NCBI GenBank assembly: GCA_049700455.1
Contig: JBNAVJ010000001.1
Location: 310,001 to 374,000, forward strand
Reading direction: 5' to 3'
Length of the DNA stretch: 64,000 bases
Source: JBNAVJ01 sp049700455
GTDB lineage: Bacteria; Bacteroidota; Ignavibacteria; Tepidaquicellales; Tepidaquicellaceae
Shown here: positions 45,197-54,568 of the stretch, in pieces
Layout: each line of letters begins with the position of its first letter
How positions within the stretch are numbered: position 1 is the stretch's first letter
Position numbers and translations under genes: made by a program
The notes under the pieces: model-generated
The model's database searches: none
What the model was told of the DNA's origin: nothing
Seen by the model: only the letters and a program-made list of their open reading frames with translations

Positions 45197-45589
45197 ATGA
45201 ATGACTTACCACACTTTCATCGCAGGGAGATATCTTCTACTATACGACTGATTGAAAGGAGTGTCAACGAAATACTATTAATTTTATCTGAGCAGATACA
45301 AATTAGTACTACTGATTTTAAAAAAGATATTCTGGCAGAAAAAAGAAAAAAACTCACTAAACAGTTAGAAGATTTGAAAGAATTAATTGCCCGTTTCGTA
45401 CAAAAATTTAATCTGGAAAAAGAGGTTATTGCCGAAAGCCAGATTCTGAACAGTAAAAAGACTGTCTGGGAAATCCAGTTAAGAGAAATTACAGCTGAAG
45501 TACTTAATAGAAAGTATGGCAGTAGTATCTTAATAGAGGCATACAGGGAATGGATAAAAACACTCATTGAAAAAGTAGTCTCGCTATAA
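45197..45589 (+). CDS. Coiled-coil protein partner of the dynamin-like GTPase
   Basis: A 130-residue, charged, wholly helical protein with no known domain. Its ATG directly follows the TAA of the dynamin-like gene, which implies tight translational coupling. Long heptad-like stretches (EKRKKLTKQLEDLKELIARFVQKF, in parts, about residues 48-72) suggest that it forms a coiled coil, perhaps as stalk-like partner of the GTPase. Function is unassigned. Confidence 0.6.
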   Translation: MNDLPHFHRREISSTIRLIERSVNEILLILSEQIQISTTDFKKDILAEKRKKLTKQLEDLKELIARFVQKFNLEKEVIAESQILNSKKTVWEIQLREITAEVLNRKYGSSILIEAYREWIKTLIEKVVSL

Positions 45590-45670
45590 TTATTTATTCT
45601 CTAAAAACATGGTTTCAAAAAAACTTTAGAAGAAAATTTTTTGTTTTTCTTGTAAATTCTTATTCTCAAT

Positions 45671-46045
45671 ATGAATATAATATACATTGGTTTAGGTGGT
45701 TTTCTTGGTGCTATAGCACGTTACCTTGTTACAAAACATTTAAACAACTTTATAATTTCCTTCCCGCTCGGAACCTTTTTTGTAAATGTGACAGGGAGTT
45801 TAATACTTGGATTCTTTTTATACAGTTTAAACTTTGGTAAAATTGTGTCTCCTTCGTTCCGTAATTTTTTTGCTATTGGATTTATAGGTGCTTTTACAAC
45901 AATGTCGACCTTTGCATATGAATCTTTTAGACTATTCGAAGGCAGAGAGTTTTTGTACTTTGGATTAAATCTTTTTCTCACTACATTTTTATCTCTTGCA
46001 GCAATTTATATGGGAAAAGAATTAGCACTTTTAATTTATAAATAG
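45671..46045 (+). CDS. crcB: Fluoride efflux channel CrcB/Fluc
   Basis: A 124-residue four-helix membrane protein of the Fluc family. Signatures GGFLGAIARYLVT (residues 8-20), PLGTFFVNVTGSLILGFF, and GFIGAFTTMSTFAYES are all present. It exports fluoride as an antiparallel dimer. It is followed five bases later by a DUF190 gene, a common partner. No fluoride riboswitch consensus was found in the 81-base gap upstream. Confidence 0.95.
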   Translation: MNIIYIGLGGFLGAIARYLVTKHLNNFIISFPLGTFFVNVTGSLILGFFLYSLNFGKIVSPSFRNFFAIGFIGAFTTMSTFAYESFRLFEGREFLYFGLNLFLTTFLSLAAIYMGKELALLIYK

Positions 46046-46050
46046 ATAAA

Positions 46051-46398
46051 ATGAAAAAAGAATCAACAGCTATTCTTCTAAGAATATTTATTGGTGAATC
46101 CGACAAGTATCACGGGGTAAGTCTTTATAAATATATCACAGAGTTTTTGAGAAAAGAACATTTTGCAGGTGTCACTGTACTACGAGGTATTACCGGTTTT
46201 GGGAAAGCTAGCAAAATTCATACATCTAATCTTCTGGAATTATCAAGTGATTTACCAATTGTGATTGAAGTAGTTGATAAAGAAGAGAAGATAGAGGAAT
46301 TGCTGAAATACTTTGATGAAAACAATGTTTTAGGAAGTGCCCTTGTTACAGAAGAAAAAGTAAAGATTATTCAGTATGGAGTATCAGACAACAGATAA
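46051..46398 (+). CDS. DUF190 family protein
   Basis: A 115-residue ferredoxin-like-fold protein of the DUF190 family, often encoded next to crcB. Typical features: IFIGESDKYHG, FAGVTVLRGITGFGK and SDLPIVIEVVD. It resembles PII-like regulators in fold and may modulate CrcB or bind a nucleotide; that role is inference. Co-transcribed with crcB. Confidence 0.92.
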   Translation: MKKESTAILLRIFIGESDKYHGVSLYKYITEFLRKEHFAGVTVLRGITGFGKASKIHTSNLLELSSDLPIVIEVVDKEEKIEELLKYFDENNVLGSALVTEEKVKIIQYGVSDNR

Positions 46399-46468
46399 AG
46401 AAAGGTTATTCTGAAACATACGTTTCTACAATATGTAATTGTATATTGCTATAGCTATATTTAATCAT

Positions 46469-48733
46469 TCACTTTAGTAGTACTATTTTTCTTAACCCAG
46501 AATGTCTGCCATTGATTTTTAACTGACAGAAATAAACACCACTGGAATATTTTTCACCATTCCAGGACACTTCATATTTTCCAGGAGGGAGATTCCTTTG
46601 CATTACTACATCTATCACTCTTCCCTGTACATCGTATATAAGCAACTCTGCATAACTGCTGTGATTTAATTCAAAGACAATTATTGTTGAGTGATTAAAT
46701 GGGTTGGGATAATTTTGATAAAGCAAAAAGTCATCTGGTAATTTGGTGTTGTGATGAGAACTTAGATCAGTAGCAATATTTGAATTTTTGAATATGCCAC
46801 TATTTAAAAGAGTTGTTGCATAAACCTTCCCATTAATAAGATACGAACCATAAATATCATCAATGCTGCCTCCAAGATTCTTATTAGTCCACGTTGTTCC
46901 GCCATCGGAAGTATAATATGCCGTGCCATAAGTGCCCATCACAATACATTCTGTAGCATTAAAAACCTCACACGTATAAAGTGTTATTATAGTAGAGGAA
47001 GAAAAACCTGTGTTAATCCAGGGAGTTGCACCGCCATTTGTTGTTTTATACACTTTGTTATTTGAACCAACACAGTAGCCAGTATTTGTATTTATCATTT
47101 TAATATCATATAGTGCTCCAGCCAGATAATTATCGCTTAACTTAGTTGAATCCCAACTAATCCCACCATTAGTAGTCTTCCAGGGTCTTGGTTTAGAGTT
47201 TATCAGCCAGCCGGTGTTTTCATCGAGCATACAGGCAGCATAAATGGAATTCTCACTACCTGTAGCCACATTAAGTTTTTGCTTAAACCAGTTCAAGCCC
47301 CCATTAGTCGTTTTATAAATCGTAGAATCATTACCTGTAGTATATCTCGAAAATATCCAGCCAGTTGTAGGATTTACAAAATCAACTTTAGACAGCACAA
47401 GATTAGGGGGCATATTATAGATAACAAGAGAATCCCAAGTTAAACCACCATTAGTTGTTTTGTAGACTGCTGATTTTGTTCCGCAGATATAACCCGTATT
47501 GTTATTAACCATATCAATACTATAAAAATCTGCTACTGAGCTTGGTGATGGTGAAACAATAGTCCAATTAATTCCTCCATTAGTTGAATGCATAATTTGA
47601 TCGTGTGTTACAACAGTAGAACTAACTGAAGAAGGAGACCCAACGGCAATGACCGTTCCTGTAGGTGTTTCTACCCAGATATCTCGCAGACTACCTATTT
47701 TCAAATATTGGGAAAGCATTTGTTTTGATGACGGAAGGACGCGATGAATGGAGCCTTTACTACCAACAACAACCATAGTATCAGCAGTACTAAGAAAGTC
47801 AAGTCCATAGTAGCTATTAGACCACGGTTGCAAGGCAGATGGTGAAATGAATTCAAGCGAATCCCAGGTAATACCCAAGTTTGTAGAGCGCCATACATAA
47901 TTTGAAGTTCCAACAAGATAAACAGCATTGCTTCTGACTTTAATGTCACTAAAATGGATACTTCTATCAAAAAGTACACCGGACATATTAATCCAGTTAT
48001 ATCCTCCATCAGTTGTGTATCGACATCTACCCCAATCCCCACAAGCATACCCGGTGTTAGTATCAATGAAATATGTTTTATAAAAATTCACCTGACTACC
48101 AATAGGGTGGGTATTCCAGAGAAACCCTCCATTTGTAGAAATACAAACATCACCAAGCTGATTTAAAACAAGCAACTTATTCTCATTAAAAGCCCGTATA
48201 TGATAAGGGTTTGAATATGGAGGAGCAGAACCATAATTTGCTATCCAGGTTATCCCGCCATCTGTAGTTTTCATAAGTCGGTAGTTTGTTGTTCCACTTA
48301 TTACATATCCTGTTGTATTGTTAATAAACCATACTCCCGTGATAACTGCATTTGTTGGAGCTGGATTATTTGTACTATCAAAAGTTATTCCGCCATTGGT
48401 AGTTCTAAAAATTGAACCTAAACTTCCAACAACTATTCCTGTGTTCTGGTTAAAAAACCAGGCATCTTTTAAGTCAGCAACCTGAATGGGAATTCCCCCA
48501 ACTCTTCCCGCCTTATGTTGTACTATCCAGGTAAGTCCTCCATCAGTAGTTTTCATAAAAGTTCCTTTATTACCTATTGCATAAATAGTATTAATATCCC
48601 ACATTTTCACCCATCGGAGGTCATTTCCCTGTGGATACTGATGCAACCACTTCCAGTCTTGATAAAGTTGACTGTAAAGATTAGAAATTGCAAAAAATGA
48701 TATTAAGAGGACAAAAAGCTTTTTTTGTTTCAT
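46469..48733 (-). CDS. Exported YCF48/BNR-repeat protein with type IX secretion sorting domain
   Basis: A 754-residue secreted protein. Signal peptide MKQKKLFVLLISFFAISNLYS; then many repeats of 35-60 residues with the TTDGG(L/I)TW or TTNGGxxW signature typical of YCF48/BNR beta-propellers; then, from about residue 665, a Por C-terminal sorting domain with YQNYPNPFNHSTIIVFEL and the end KIVLLK. It is carried across the outer membrane by the type IX secretion system and is either anchored or released. The ligand or substrate is unknown. Single gene, convergent with DUF190. Confidence 0.9.
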   Translation of the reverse strand: MKQKKLFVLLISFFAISNLYSQLYQDWKWLHQYPQGNDLRWVKMWDINTIYAIGNKGTFMKTTDGGLTWIVQHKAGRVGGIPIQVADLKDAWFFNQNTGIVVGSLGSIFRTTNGGITFDSTNNPAPTNAVITGVWFINNTTGYVISGTTNYRLMKTTDGGITWIANYGSAPPYSNPYHIRAFNENKLLVLNQLGDVCISTNGGFLWNTHPIGSQVNFYKTYFIDTNTGYACGDWGRCRYTTDGGYNWINMSGVLFDRSIHFSDIKVRSNAVYLVGTSNYVWRSTNLGITWDSLEFISPSALQPWSNSYYGLDFLSTADTMVVVGSKGSIHRVLPSSKQMLSQYLKIGSLRDIWVETPTGTVIAVGSPSSVSSTVVTHDQIMHSTNGGINWTIVSPSPSSVADFYSIDMVNNNTGYICGTKSAVYKTTNGGLTWDSLVIYNMPPNLVLSKVDFVNPTTGWIFSRYTTGNDSTIYKTTNGGLNWFKQKLNVATGSENSIYAACMLDENTGWLINSKPRPWKTTNGGISWDSTKLSDNYLAGALYDIKMINTNTGYCVGSNNKVYKTTNGGATPWINTGFSSSTIITLYTCEVFNATECIVMGTYGTAYYTSDGGTTWTNKNLGGSIDDIYGSYLINGKVYATTLLNSGIFKNSNIATDLSSHHNTKLPDDFLLYQNYPNPFNHSTIIVFELNHSSYAELLIYDVQGRVIDVVMQRNLPPGKYEVSWNGEKYSSGVYFCQLKINGRHSGLRKIVLLK

Positions 48734-48946
48734 TGATATATTTAATTTGTCAAATGATTTTACACAAAATTAATTTGCGTTTCAGTAACAAAATTTCTTC
48801 TTCTATTTTTAAAAAGAAATCATACTATAATATAAATTGAACTTTAAAAATCTCCAGAAAAAAGCAGAGGTAAGTATTTTTTCAAGCTGGATTCTTTTTA
48901 AGTGACTTAAAAGTTTGTATTATACCTATTATATTTACAATAAAAT

Positions 48947-49023
<77 letters not shown>

Positions 49024-49380
49024 GACAAGACATTGCGGATTTTGGGAGAATTGTGTTTGCTCACCTTAAACATCATAACCAGGTTTCACACAAGACGAGA
49101 AAAAATTTAATTTAAGTCAAAATTACCAAATGTACAACTCACATCTACCCACAAGAAACAGTAGTGAGGGCAGGAATTATTTTTTTCAGAGCTCTTTCCT
49201 TTTTTATTCGTCTGATTGGGCTTCGCCCTGAAAAACTTTAGGGCGAGTAGAAAAAAAGACTAAAAGAAAGTAACAATTGACTCTCATCTCAATGCTGTGG
49301 CATAACCTCTATAATTCAAGAGTATAAGCCACCCTGAATTTAATCAGTGCAGTAGTCTTATATTATTTCTCTATTTCTTT
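49024..49380. other. Intergenic region between tRNA-Pro and the cusA-like gene
   Basis: 357 bases with no credible gene. It holds a GC-richer island with two mutually exclusive stem-loops: GGGC/GCCC around 49218-49228 and CGCCCT (49224-49229) / AGGGCG (49240-49245). Either could serve to end the tRNA or cus transcripts; neither has a good T-run. Confidence 0.45.
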
Positions 49381-52300
49381 TTAGTGCACCATAAACTTAG
49401 CCATTTCTGATTTCTTCAGTTTTCCTCGTTTTCGATATTGTTCTTTAATCATTACAAAAATAACAGGTGTTACAAAAAGAACATGGATTGCTGATGTAAG
49501 TATCCCCCCAATGAGAGGTACTGCGAGCGGTTTAGCAAGGTCAGAGCCTGTTCCACTCGACCACATAACGGGAATCAGACCAATCATTGCTACAGCAACA
49601 GTCATTAGCTTAGGACGCAAACGTAATATCGCACCTGCCTCCGTAGCATCAAGAAGATCCTGTTTTGATAAGACTCCGTTCTTTTCTATTAGTTTTTTAT
49701 CAAGCGCTTCATGAAGATAAATCACCATAATCACCCCTGTTTCTACAGCAACTCCATATAGTGTAATAAAGCCTACCCAAATTGCTACTGAAAAGTTTAG
49801 CCCTAATATGGACATATAGTAAACCCCTCCAATCAGAGCAAATGGGACAGAAAGCATTACCAGTGTTGCTTCAAGAAAGTTTTTGTATACAAAATACAGC
49901 ATCATAAAAATAATCAGAAAAACAAAAGGCATAATAATCTCTAACCGTTGCTTGGCCCTGACCTGATTTTCCCATTGTCCGCTCCAAGAATAAAAATATC
50001 CGTGCGGTAGGGAATTTGAAAATTCCCGGTCAAGAGTTTTTTTTGCTTCTTCAACGAAACTTCCCATATCCCTGCCCCGAACATTTAAAAACACAACCGA
50101 TCTCAGCAGAGCATTTTCAGATCCTATCATAGGAGGACCAGAATTAATTTTGATGTCCACAATTTCATTTAAAGGAATTTGAAGTTTGTTGCCAGTTTTT
50201 GTTGTAGGAATATTTTGAGTCATTCTTTCATTCATATTCTGATTGCCCAGTGTCAAGCCCATAGAGCCATCAGAAACAGTAACGTAAACTCTTTTTAACT
50301 GGTCAATGTCATTTCTATAATCTTTAAGATACCTTACTCGGATAGGAAATCTGCGTCTCCCCTCAACCGTTGTTGATATATTCACTCCCCCAATAGCTGT
50401 TTCAATAACATCTTGTACATCTCCAACATTTAGACCGTACCTTGATACTGCAGTACGATTAATTGATATATCAATATACATTCCTCCTGTGACGCGTTCT
50501 GCGAAAACGTCAGCTGCCCCGGGAATTTTCTTCAAAATATTCTCTGCTTTAATAGCAAGTTGTTCAAGCGTATCAAGGTTATCACCAAATATTTTCACAG
50601 CAAGATCAGTTCTTACCCCAGTAGACAGCATATTAATTCGGTTTATTATAGGCTGAGTCCATCCATTGCTAACCCCGGGGATTTGCAATTTTGAATTTAA
50701 CTCGGAGACAATATCGGCCTTTGTGATTCCTTTTCGCCACTGAGATTTGTCTTTAAGAATAATTATAGTTTCAATCATACTTATTGGAGCTGGATCGGTT
50801 GGAGTATCTGCTCTACCAACTTTTCCAAGTACATGCTCGACTTCAGGGACTGTTTTGATAATTGCATCCTGAACCTGCAAGATTCTCTTTGCTTCGTTAA
50901 TAGAAATATCTGGTAGCATAGTAGGCATAAATAATAGGCTTCCTTCATCAAGAGGTGGCATAAATTCACTGCCTGTTTTCATTATTAATGGAATCGTAAT
51001 CAACAGCGCAACAATATTGATTCCGAGTGTAGTTTTTCTATACCTAAGAGACAGTTTTAAAAGGGGCGTGTAAATCTTACTAAAGAAATTAGTTACAGGG
51101 TTTTGATTCTCGGAATAAAACCTGCCACGCATAAATAGAGTCATCAACATAGGCACCAATGTAATTGTAATAAAGGCAGAACCGGCGATCGCAAAGGTTT
51201 TTGTAAAAGCAAGTGGATGAAACATTTTTCCTTCCTGACCTTCAAGCAAAAACACAGGGAGGAAGGACACCATAATAATTGCCTCAGAAAAGAATATTGC
51301 TCTACCAACTTGCTTGGCAGATCTTGCAGAGATTTCTTTATAGTTAATTTCCTCTCCAGATTGTTGAGCTCTTGCTATATTGCGATAAGCGTTTTCAACC
51401 ATCACAATCGAAGCATCTACAAGAACTCCAATTGATATTATAAGACCGCCCAGACTCATTATATTGGACGTTATGTTAAACTGTCTCATTAATATAAAAG
51501 AAATTAAAAGTGCTACTGGTATCTCGATTAGTATTCTTAAGGCACTTCTAAAATGAAATAGAAAGATTAGTACTATTAATGATACAACAATGCATTCTTC
51601 AATAATAGCTCTCTTCAGTGTATCTATAGCTGAGGATATCAGTCCACTTCTATCATAGGATGTTTGTATAGTTATTCCTTCAGGTAATCCTTTCTCAAGC
51701 TCTTTTAATTTGTCCTTTACTCTATTGATAACTGTTTCAGCATTTTCACCGTAGCGCATCACAATGATTCCACCAACGACTTCCCCCTCTCCGTTTACAT
51801 CAAGTAACCCACGTCTTGTGTCTCCCCCTATTTGCACAGTTCCTATATCTTTCACTCTGACAGGAATTCCATTTTGTCCAACAGAAAGTGCTATTTCTTC
51901 AATGTCGGTAATATTAGTAATATAGCCTTTTCCTCTAATGAAATATTCAATATCTGAAGTCTCAAGGTTCCCACCGCCTACGTCTCTATTACTTCGTTTA
52001 ATAGCTGATACAATCTCAGAAATAGATAATCCATATGCATTAAGCCTGTTAGGATCAATATCAACCTGATATTGTTTTACAAATCCTCCAATTGATGCCA
52101 CCTCAGCTACACCTTCCACTGACTGTAAACCAAGTTTGAGATAGTAATCCTGTATAGCTCTAAGCTCTCCGAGATCGTATTTTGTGCTTGTCAGATGATA
52201 CCAGTAAACATGACCGACTCCTGTTCCATCAGGTCCAAGTACTGGTTTAACTCCTTCGGGCAGGCTTCCCTGAATTTGAGAGAGTTTTTCAAGTACTCTA

Positions 52301-52623
52301 CTACGTGCCCAGTAGATATCAGTGTTATCGTCAAAAATTACGTATATGAAACTCATACCAAACATTGACTGACTTCTAACTGCCTTAACTTTAGGCATTC
52401 CCTGCAAGTTGGTTGTCAATGGATATGTTATCTGATCTTCTATGGTTTGGGGACTTCGTCCCATCCATTCTGTCCAGATTATTACCTGGTTCTCTGATAG
52501 ATCAGGAATAGCATCTACGGGAGTATGCACCATTGAATAAATTCCATAACCAATAATAGCAAGATACAAAATAAGTATAGCAAATCTGTTGTTGACAGAA
52601 AAATCTATTATTTTTTCAATCAT
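49381..52623 (-). CDS. cusA: Heavy-metal RND efflux pump, CusA-like
   Basis: A 1080-residue RND transporter of the heavy-metal branch: MIEKIIDFSVNNRF start, RSPQTIEDQITYPLTTNLQG, and the proton-relay Asp in ISIGVLVDASIVMVEN. Positions that correspond to the three methionines that bind Cu(I)/Ag(I) in E. coli CusA are methionines here: LLFMPTMLP, ISMIETII and RINMLSTGVR. This supports copper/silver rather than Co/Zn/Cd specificity. Last gene of the cys-rich, tolC, cusB, HMA-lipoprotein, cusA series. Confidence 0.93.
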   Translation of the reverse strand: MIEKIIDFSVNNRFAILILYLAIIGYGIYSMVHTPVDAIPDLSENQVIIWTEWMGRSPQTIEDQITYPLTTNLQGMPKVKAVRSQSMFGMSFIYVIFDDNTDIYWARSRVLEKLSQIQGSLPEGVKPVLGPDGTGVGHVYWYHLTSTKYDLGELRAIQDYYLKLGLQSVEGVAEVASIGGFVKQYQVDIDPNRLNAYGLSISEIVSAIKRSNRDVGGGNLETSDIEYFIRGKGYITNITDIEEIALSVGQNGIPVRVKDIGTVQIGGDTRRGLLDVNGEGEVVGGIIVMRYGENAETVINRVKDKLKELEKGLPEGITIQTSYDRSGLISSAIDTLKRAIIEECIVVSLIVLIFLFHFRSALRILIEIPVALLISFILMRQFNITSNIMSLGGLIISIGVLVDASIVMVENAYRNIARAQQSGEEINYKEISARSAKQVGRAIFFSEAIIMVSFLPVFLLEGQEGKMFHPLAFTKTFAIAGSAFITITLVPMLMTLFMRGRFYSENQNPVTNFFSKIYTPLLKLSLRYRKTTLGINIVALLITIPLIMKTGSEFMPPLDEGSLLFMPTMLPDISINEAKRILQVQDAIIKTVPEVEHVLGKVGRADTPTDPAPISMIETIIILKDKSQWRKGITKADIVSELNSKLQIPGVSNGWTQPIINRINMLSTGVRTDLAVKIFGDNLDTLEQLAIKAENILKKIPGAADVFAERVTGGMYIDISINRTAVSRYGLNVGDVQDVIETAIGGVNISTTVEGRRRFPIRVRYLKDYRNDIDQLKRVYVTVSDGSMGLTLGNQNMNERMTQNIPTTKTGNKLQIPLNEIVDIKINSGPPMIGSENALLRSVVFLNVRGRDMGSFVEEAKKTLDREFSNSLPHGYFYSWSGQWENQVRAKQRLEIIMPFVFLIIFMMLYFVYKNFLEATLVMLSVPFALIGGVYYMSILGLNFSVAIWVGFITLYGVAVETGVIMVIYLHEALDKKLIEKNGVLSKQDLLDATEAGAILRLRPKLMTVAVAMIGLIPVMWSSGTGSDLAKPLAVPLIGGILTSAIHVLFVTPVIFVMIKEQYRKRGKLKKSEMAKFMVH

Positions 52624-52659
52624 ATTGGGTGCTTAGATTGTTCAGTTAATAAAATAAAT

Positions 52660-53178
52660 TTATTTCTTTTTTCTGTCTTCTGGTTTCTTACAGCAGTCAT
52701 CCAGTCTGGCGTATGCATTTGGTTCAGCTTTCCTATTGTTAGCATCATAACCAGCCATTGTAATGGCTTTTTCGATTTTTCCTATATCTATAATATTTCT
52801 ATCAAAATTAACATGAACAAGTTTTGCATCAATATCAACTTGAAATGAGGTAATGCCCTTTACTTTTTTCAAAGTCTTGGTAATATTTTCTTTACATACA
52901 TCACATTGTGCTGAGGGAATCTTTATCATTTTATGTTCGATTAGAGATTTCTTATTTGTGATGTTATTGATTTCTTTCTCTTTTGAAGTTTCAGTATACT
53001 TAACTGTATCTTTCTTCTTAGGAGATATTGTATCGTAATTCACAACCTCATTTTTTTGAGGCTGCTGAGACTCTTTCGATACTTCGTATTTAGAACAGCC
53101 AGAAGATATTACCACTATTAGAGTCACAAGGACAATCCCAAATTTAGGGTTTGCAACTTTGATATTTGAGTTTTTCAT
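52660..53178 (-). CDS. Lipoprotein with heavy-metal-associated (HMA) domain
   Basis: A 172-residue envelope protein. The signal sequence ends in a lipobox-like SSGCSKY (Cys28), then a Lys/Ser/Thr-rich linker (about 35-80) and an HMA ferredoxin-like domain with the metal-binding loop AQCDVCKENI (CXXC near residue 94). The C-terminus has a further CC pair. It lies between cusB- and cusA-like genes, so it may hand copper to the efflux complex, as a tethered analogue of CusF. Role inferred from context. Confidence 0.85.
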   Translation of the reverse strand: MKNSNIKVANPKFGIVLVTLIVVISSGCSKYEVSKESQQPQKNEVVNYDTISPKKKDTVKYTETSKEKEINNITNKKSLIEHKMIKIPSAQCDVCKENITKTLKKVKGITSFQVDIDAKLVHVNFDRNIIDIGKIEKAITMAGYDANNRKAEPNAYARLDDCCKKPEDRKKK

Positions 53179-53207
53179 ATTTTGTTTTTTAGTTGTTTAT
53201 TAATAAT

Positions 53208-54563
53208 TTAATGACGGTGTTGTTTCATGTCTTTTATAGCATCGTTTTCTCTAATTTCATAATCGTTACTTTTGGGAGGCATTTCCATGTTTTGCATTTC
53301 ATTATGATTACCCATCCTGATTTGACTTTCACTATCAAGTAAAAAGCCTGCACTGGTTACAACTTCTTCCCCAGATTCCAGACCAGATTTGACAATTACT
53401 TTCCCCTCTTTTTCTACTGCTATAATTACTTTACGAGGGGCAAATACATTGCTGGATTTTTTTACATATACAATGTCTTCCTTACCCAGCTGCAAGAGTG
53501 CCGTTTTAGGAATCACGATTACGTTGAAAAGCTTGTTAGTTTGCAGTTTTACTTTAACATACATACCAGGTTTTAGTTTAAGGTTACTATTCGAAATTGT
53601 AAATCTAACTTCGATTGTTCTTGTACCAGGATTTACAAATGGAGTTATATAGTCAACTTTTCCAAAGAGGGTTGTTGTATTATCTCCAGCTAAAACGATT
53701 TCAGCTTTCTGGCCAACTTTAATTTGTGATATTTCGCTTTCATATATATTAGCCATTATCCAGACAGAATACAAGTTTACCACTTCCAAAACAGTTGTGC
53801 CATCCATTACCCAGCTACCTTCATTGAAATACTTTTTAGTTACAACACCGGAAAATTCAGTATAATAAGTTAATGAACTTTTTATCTGACGTGTTTCGAT
53901 TAGTTCCTCAATCTCTTTTTCATCAACAAACCAGAGTTGTAATCTTTGCTTGGCAGCATTTAAAACAGCAGTTGCATTTTCTTTAATTCCAGGAACGTTT
54001 AGTTCTTCTGCCTTGAGGTAGTTTTCATAAGCAAGAAGAAACTCTTTCTGTGTAGCAATTAATTCAGGAGAATACAGTTCAAATACTTTTTGACCTTTTC
54101 TGACTTTCTGTCCTTCGTAGTTGATATAGAGTTTGGTAATTTTTCCTTTTACTGGTGCAGAAACCTGGCGCACAGCATCATCTCTTAACTTGACTACCCC
54201 ATTTGCTTCAATTACATAAGTAAAATCACTTAATTTAGCCACTTCGGTTTTTACGTTTGCAAGAACCTGTTGGGAAGGAGAGAGAACAACATCCCCCATC
54301 ATTAACTCGGGTTTTTTCTCTTGAGAAATATTATTTTGCACCGAATCGTCTTTCAATACAAGTTCCATATTGCAAATTGGGCAGGTTCCCGGGTGGTCCT
54401 GTTGTATTTGAGGATGCATTGGGCAAACATAAAGTTGAGACTTTTTTACAGTGGTCTCGGTTTGTTTCTTATTATAGAACAGATAGTAAAGCGTTATAAG
54501 ATTTGAGAGAATTAATAGGACTATGAATATTATGATTAAAAGGTTTTTTCTAGTCATATTCAA
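53208..54563 (-). CDS. cusB: CusB-like periplasmic adaptor with heavy-metal-binding domain
   Basis: A 451-residue adaptor with N-terminal membrane anchor (about residues 8-29), a heavy-metal-binding YHS-like domain with CPMHPQIQQDHPGTCPICNMEL (about 48-69), then lipoyl-type halves, a helical hairpin (about 150-200) and beta-barrel domain. A Met/His-rich C-terminal tail (HNEMQNMEMPPK, KQHRH) is consistent with copper. It connects the CusA-like pump with the TolC-like channel. Starts five bases after the channel gene. Confidence 0.93.
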   Translation of the reverse strand: MNMTRKNLLIIIFIVLLILSNLITLYYLFYNKKQTETTVKKSQLYVCPMHPQIQQDHPGTCPICNMELVLKDDSVQNNISQEKKPELMMGDVVLSPSQQVLANVKTEVAKLSDFTYVIEANGVVKLRDDAVRQVSAPVKGKITKLYINYEGQKVRKGQKVFELYSPELIATQKEFLLAYENYLKAEELNVPGIKENATAVLNAAKQRLQLWFVDEKEIEELIETRQIKSSLTYYTEFSGVVTKKYFNEGSWVMDGTTVLEVVNLYSVWIMANIYESEISQIKVGQKAEIVLAGDNTTTLFGKVDYITPFVNPGTRTIEVRFTISNSNLKLKPGMYVKVKLQTNKLFNVIVIPKTALLQLGKEDIVYVKKSSNVFAPRKVIIAVEKEGKVIVKSGLESGEEVVTSAGFLLDSESQIRMGNHNEMQNMEMPPKSNDYEIRENDAIKDMKQHRH

Positions 54564-54568
54564 TTTAT

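Noticed and set aside
45590..45670. Fluoride riboswitch before crcB
   Set aside because: The spacer is short, AT-only in most parts, and lacks the conserved GG-rich and pseudoknot blocks.
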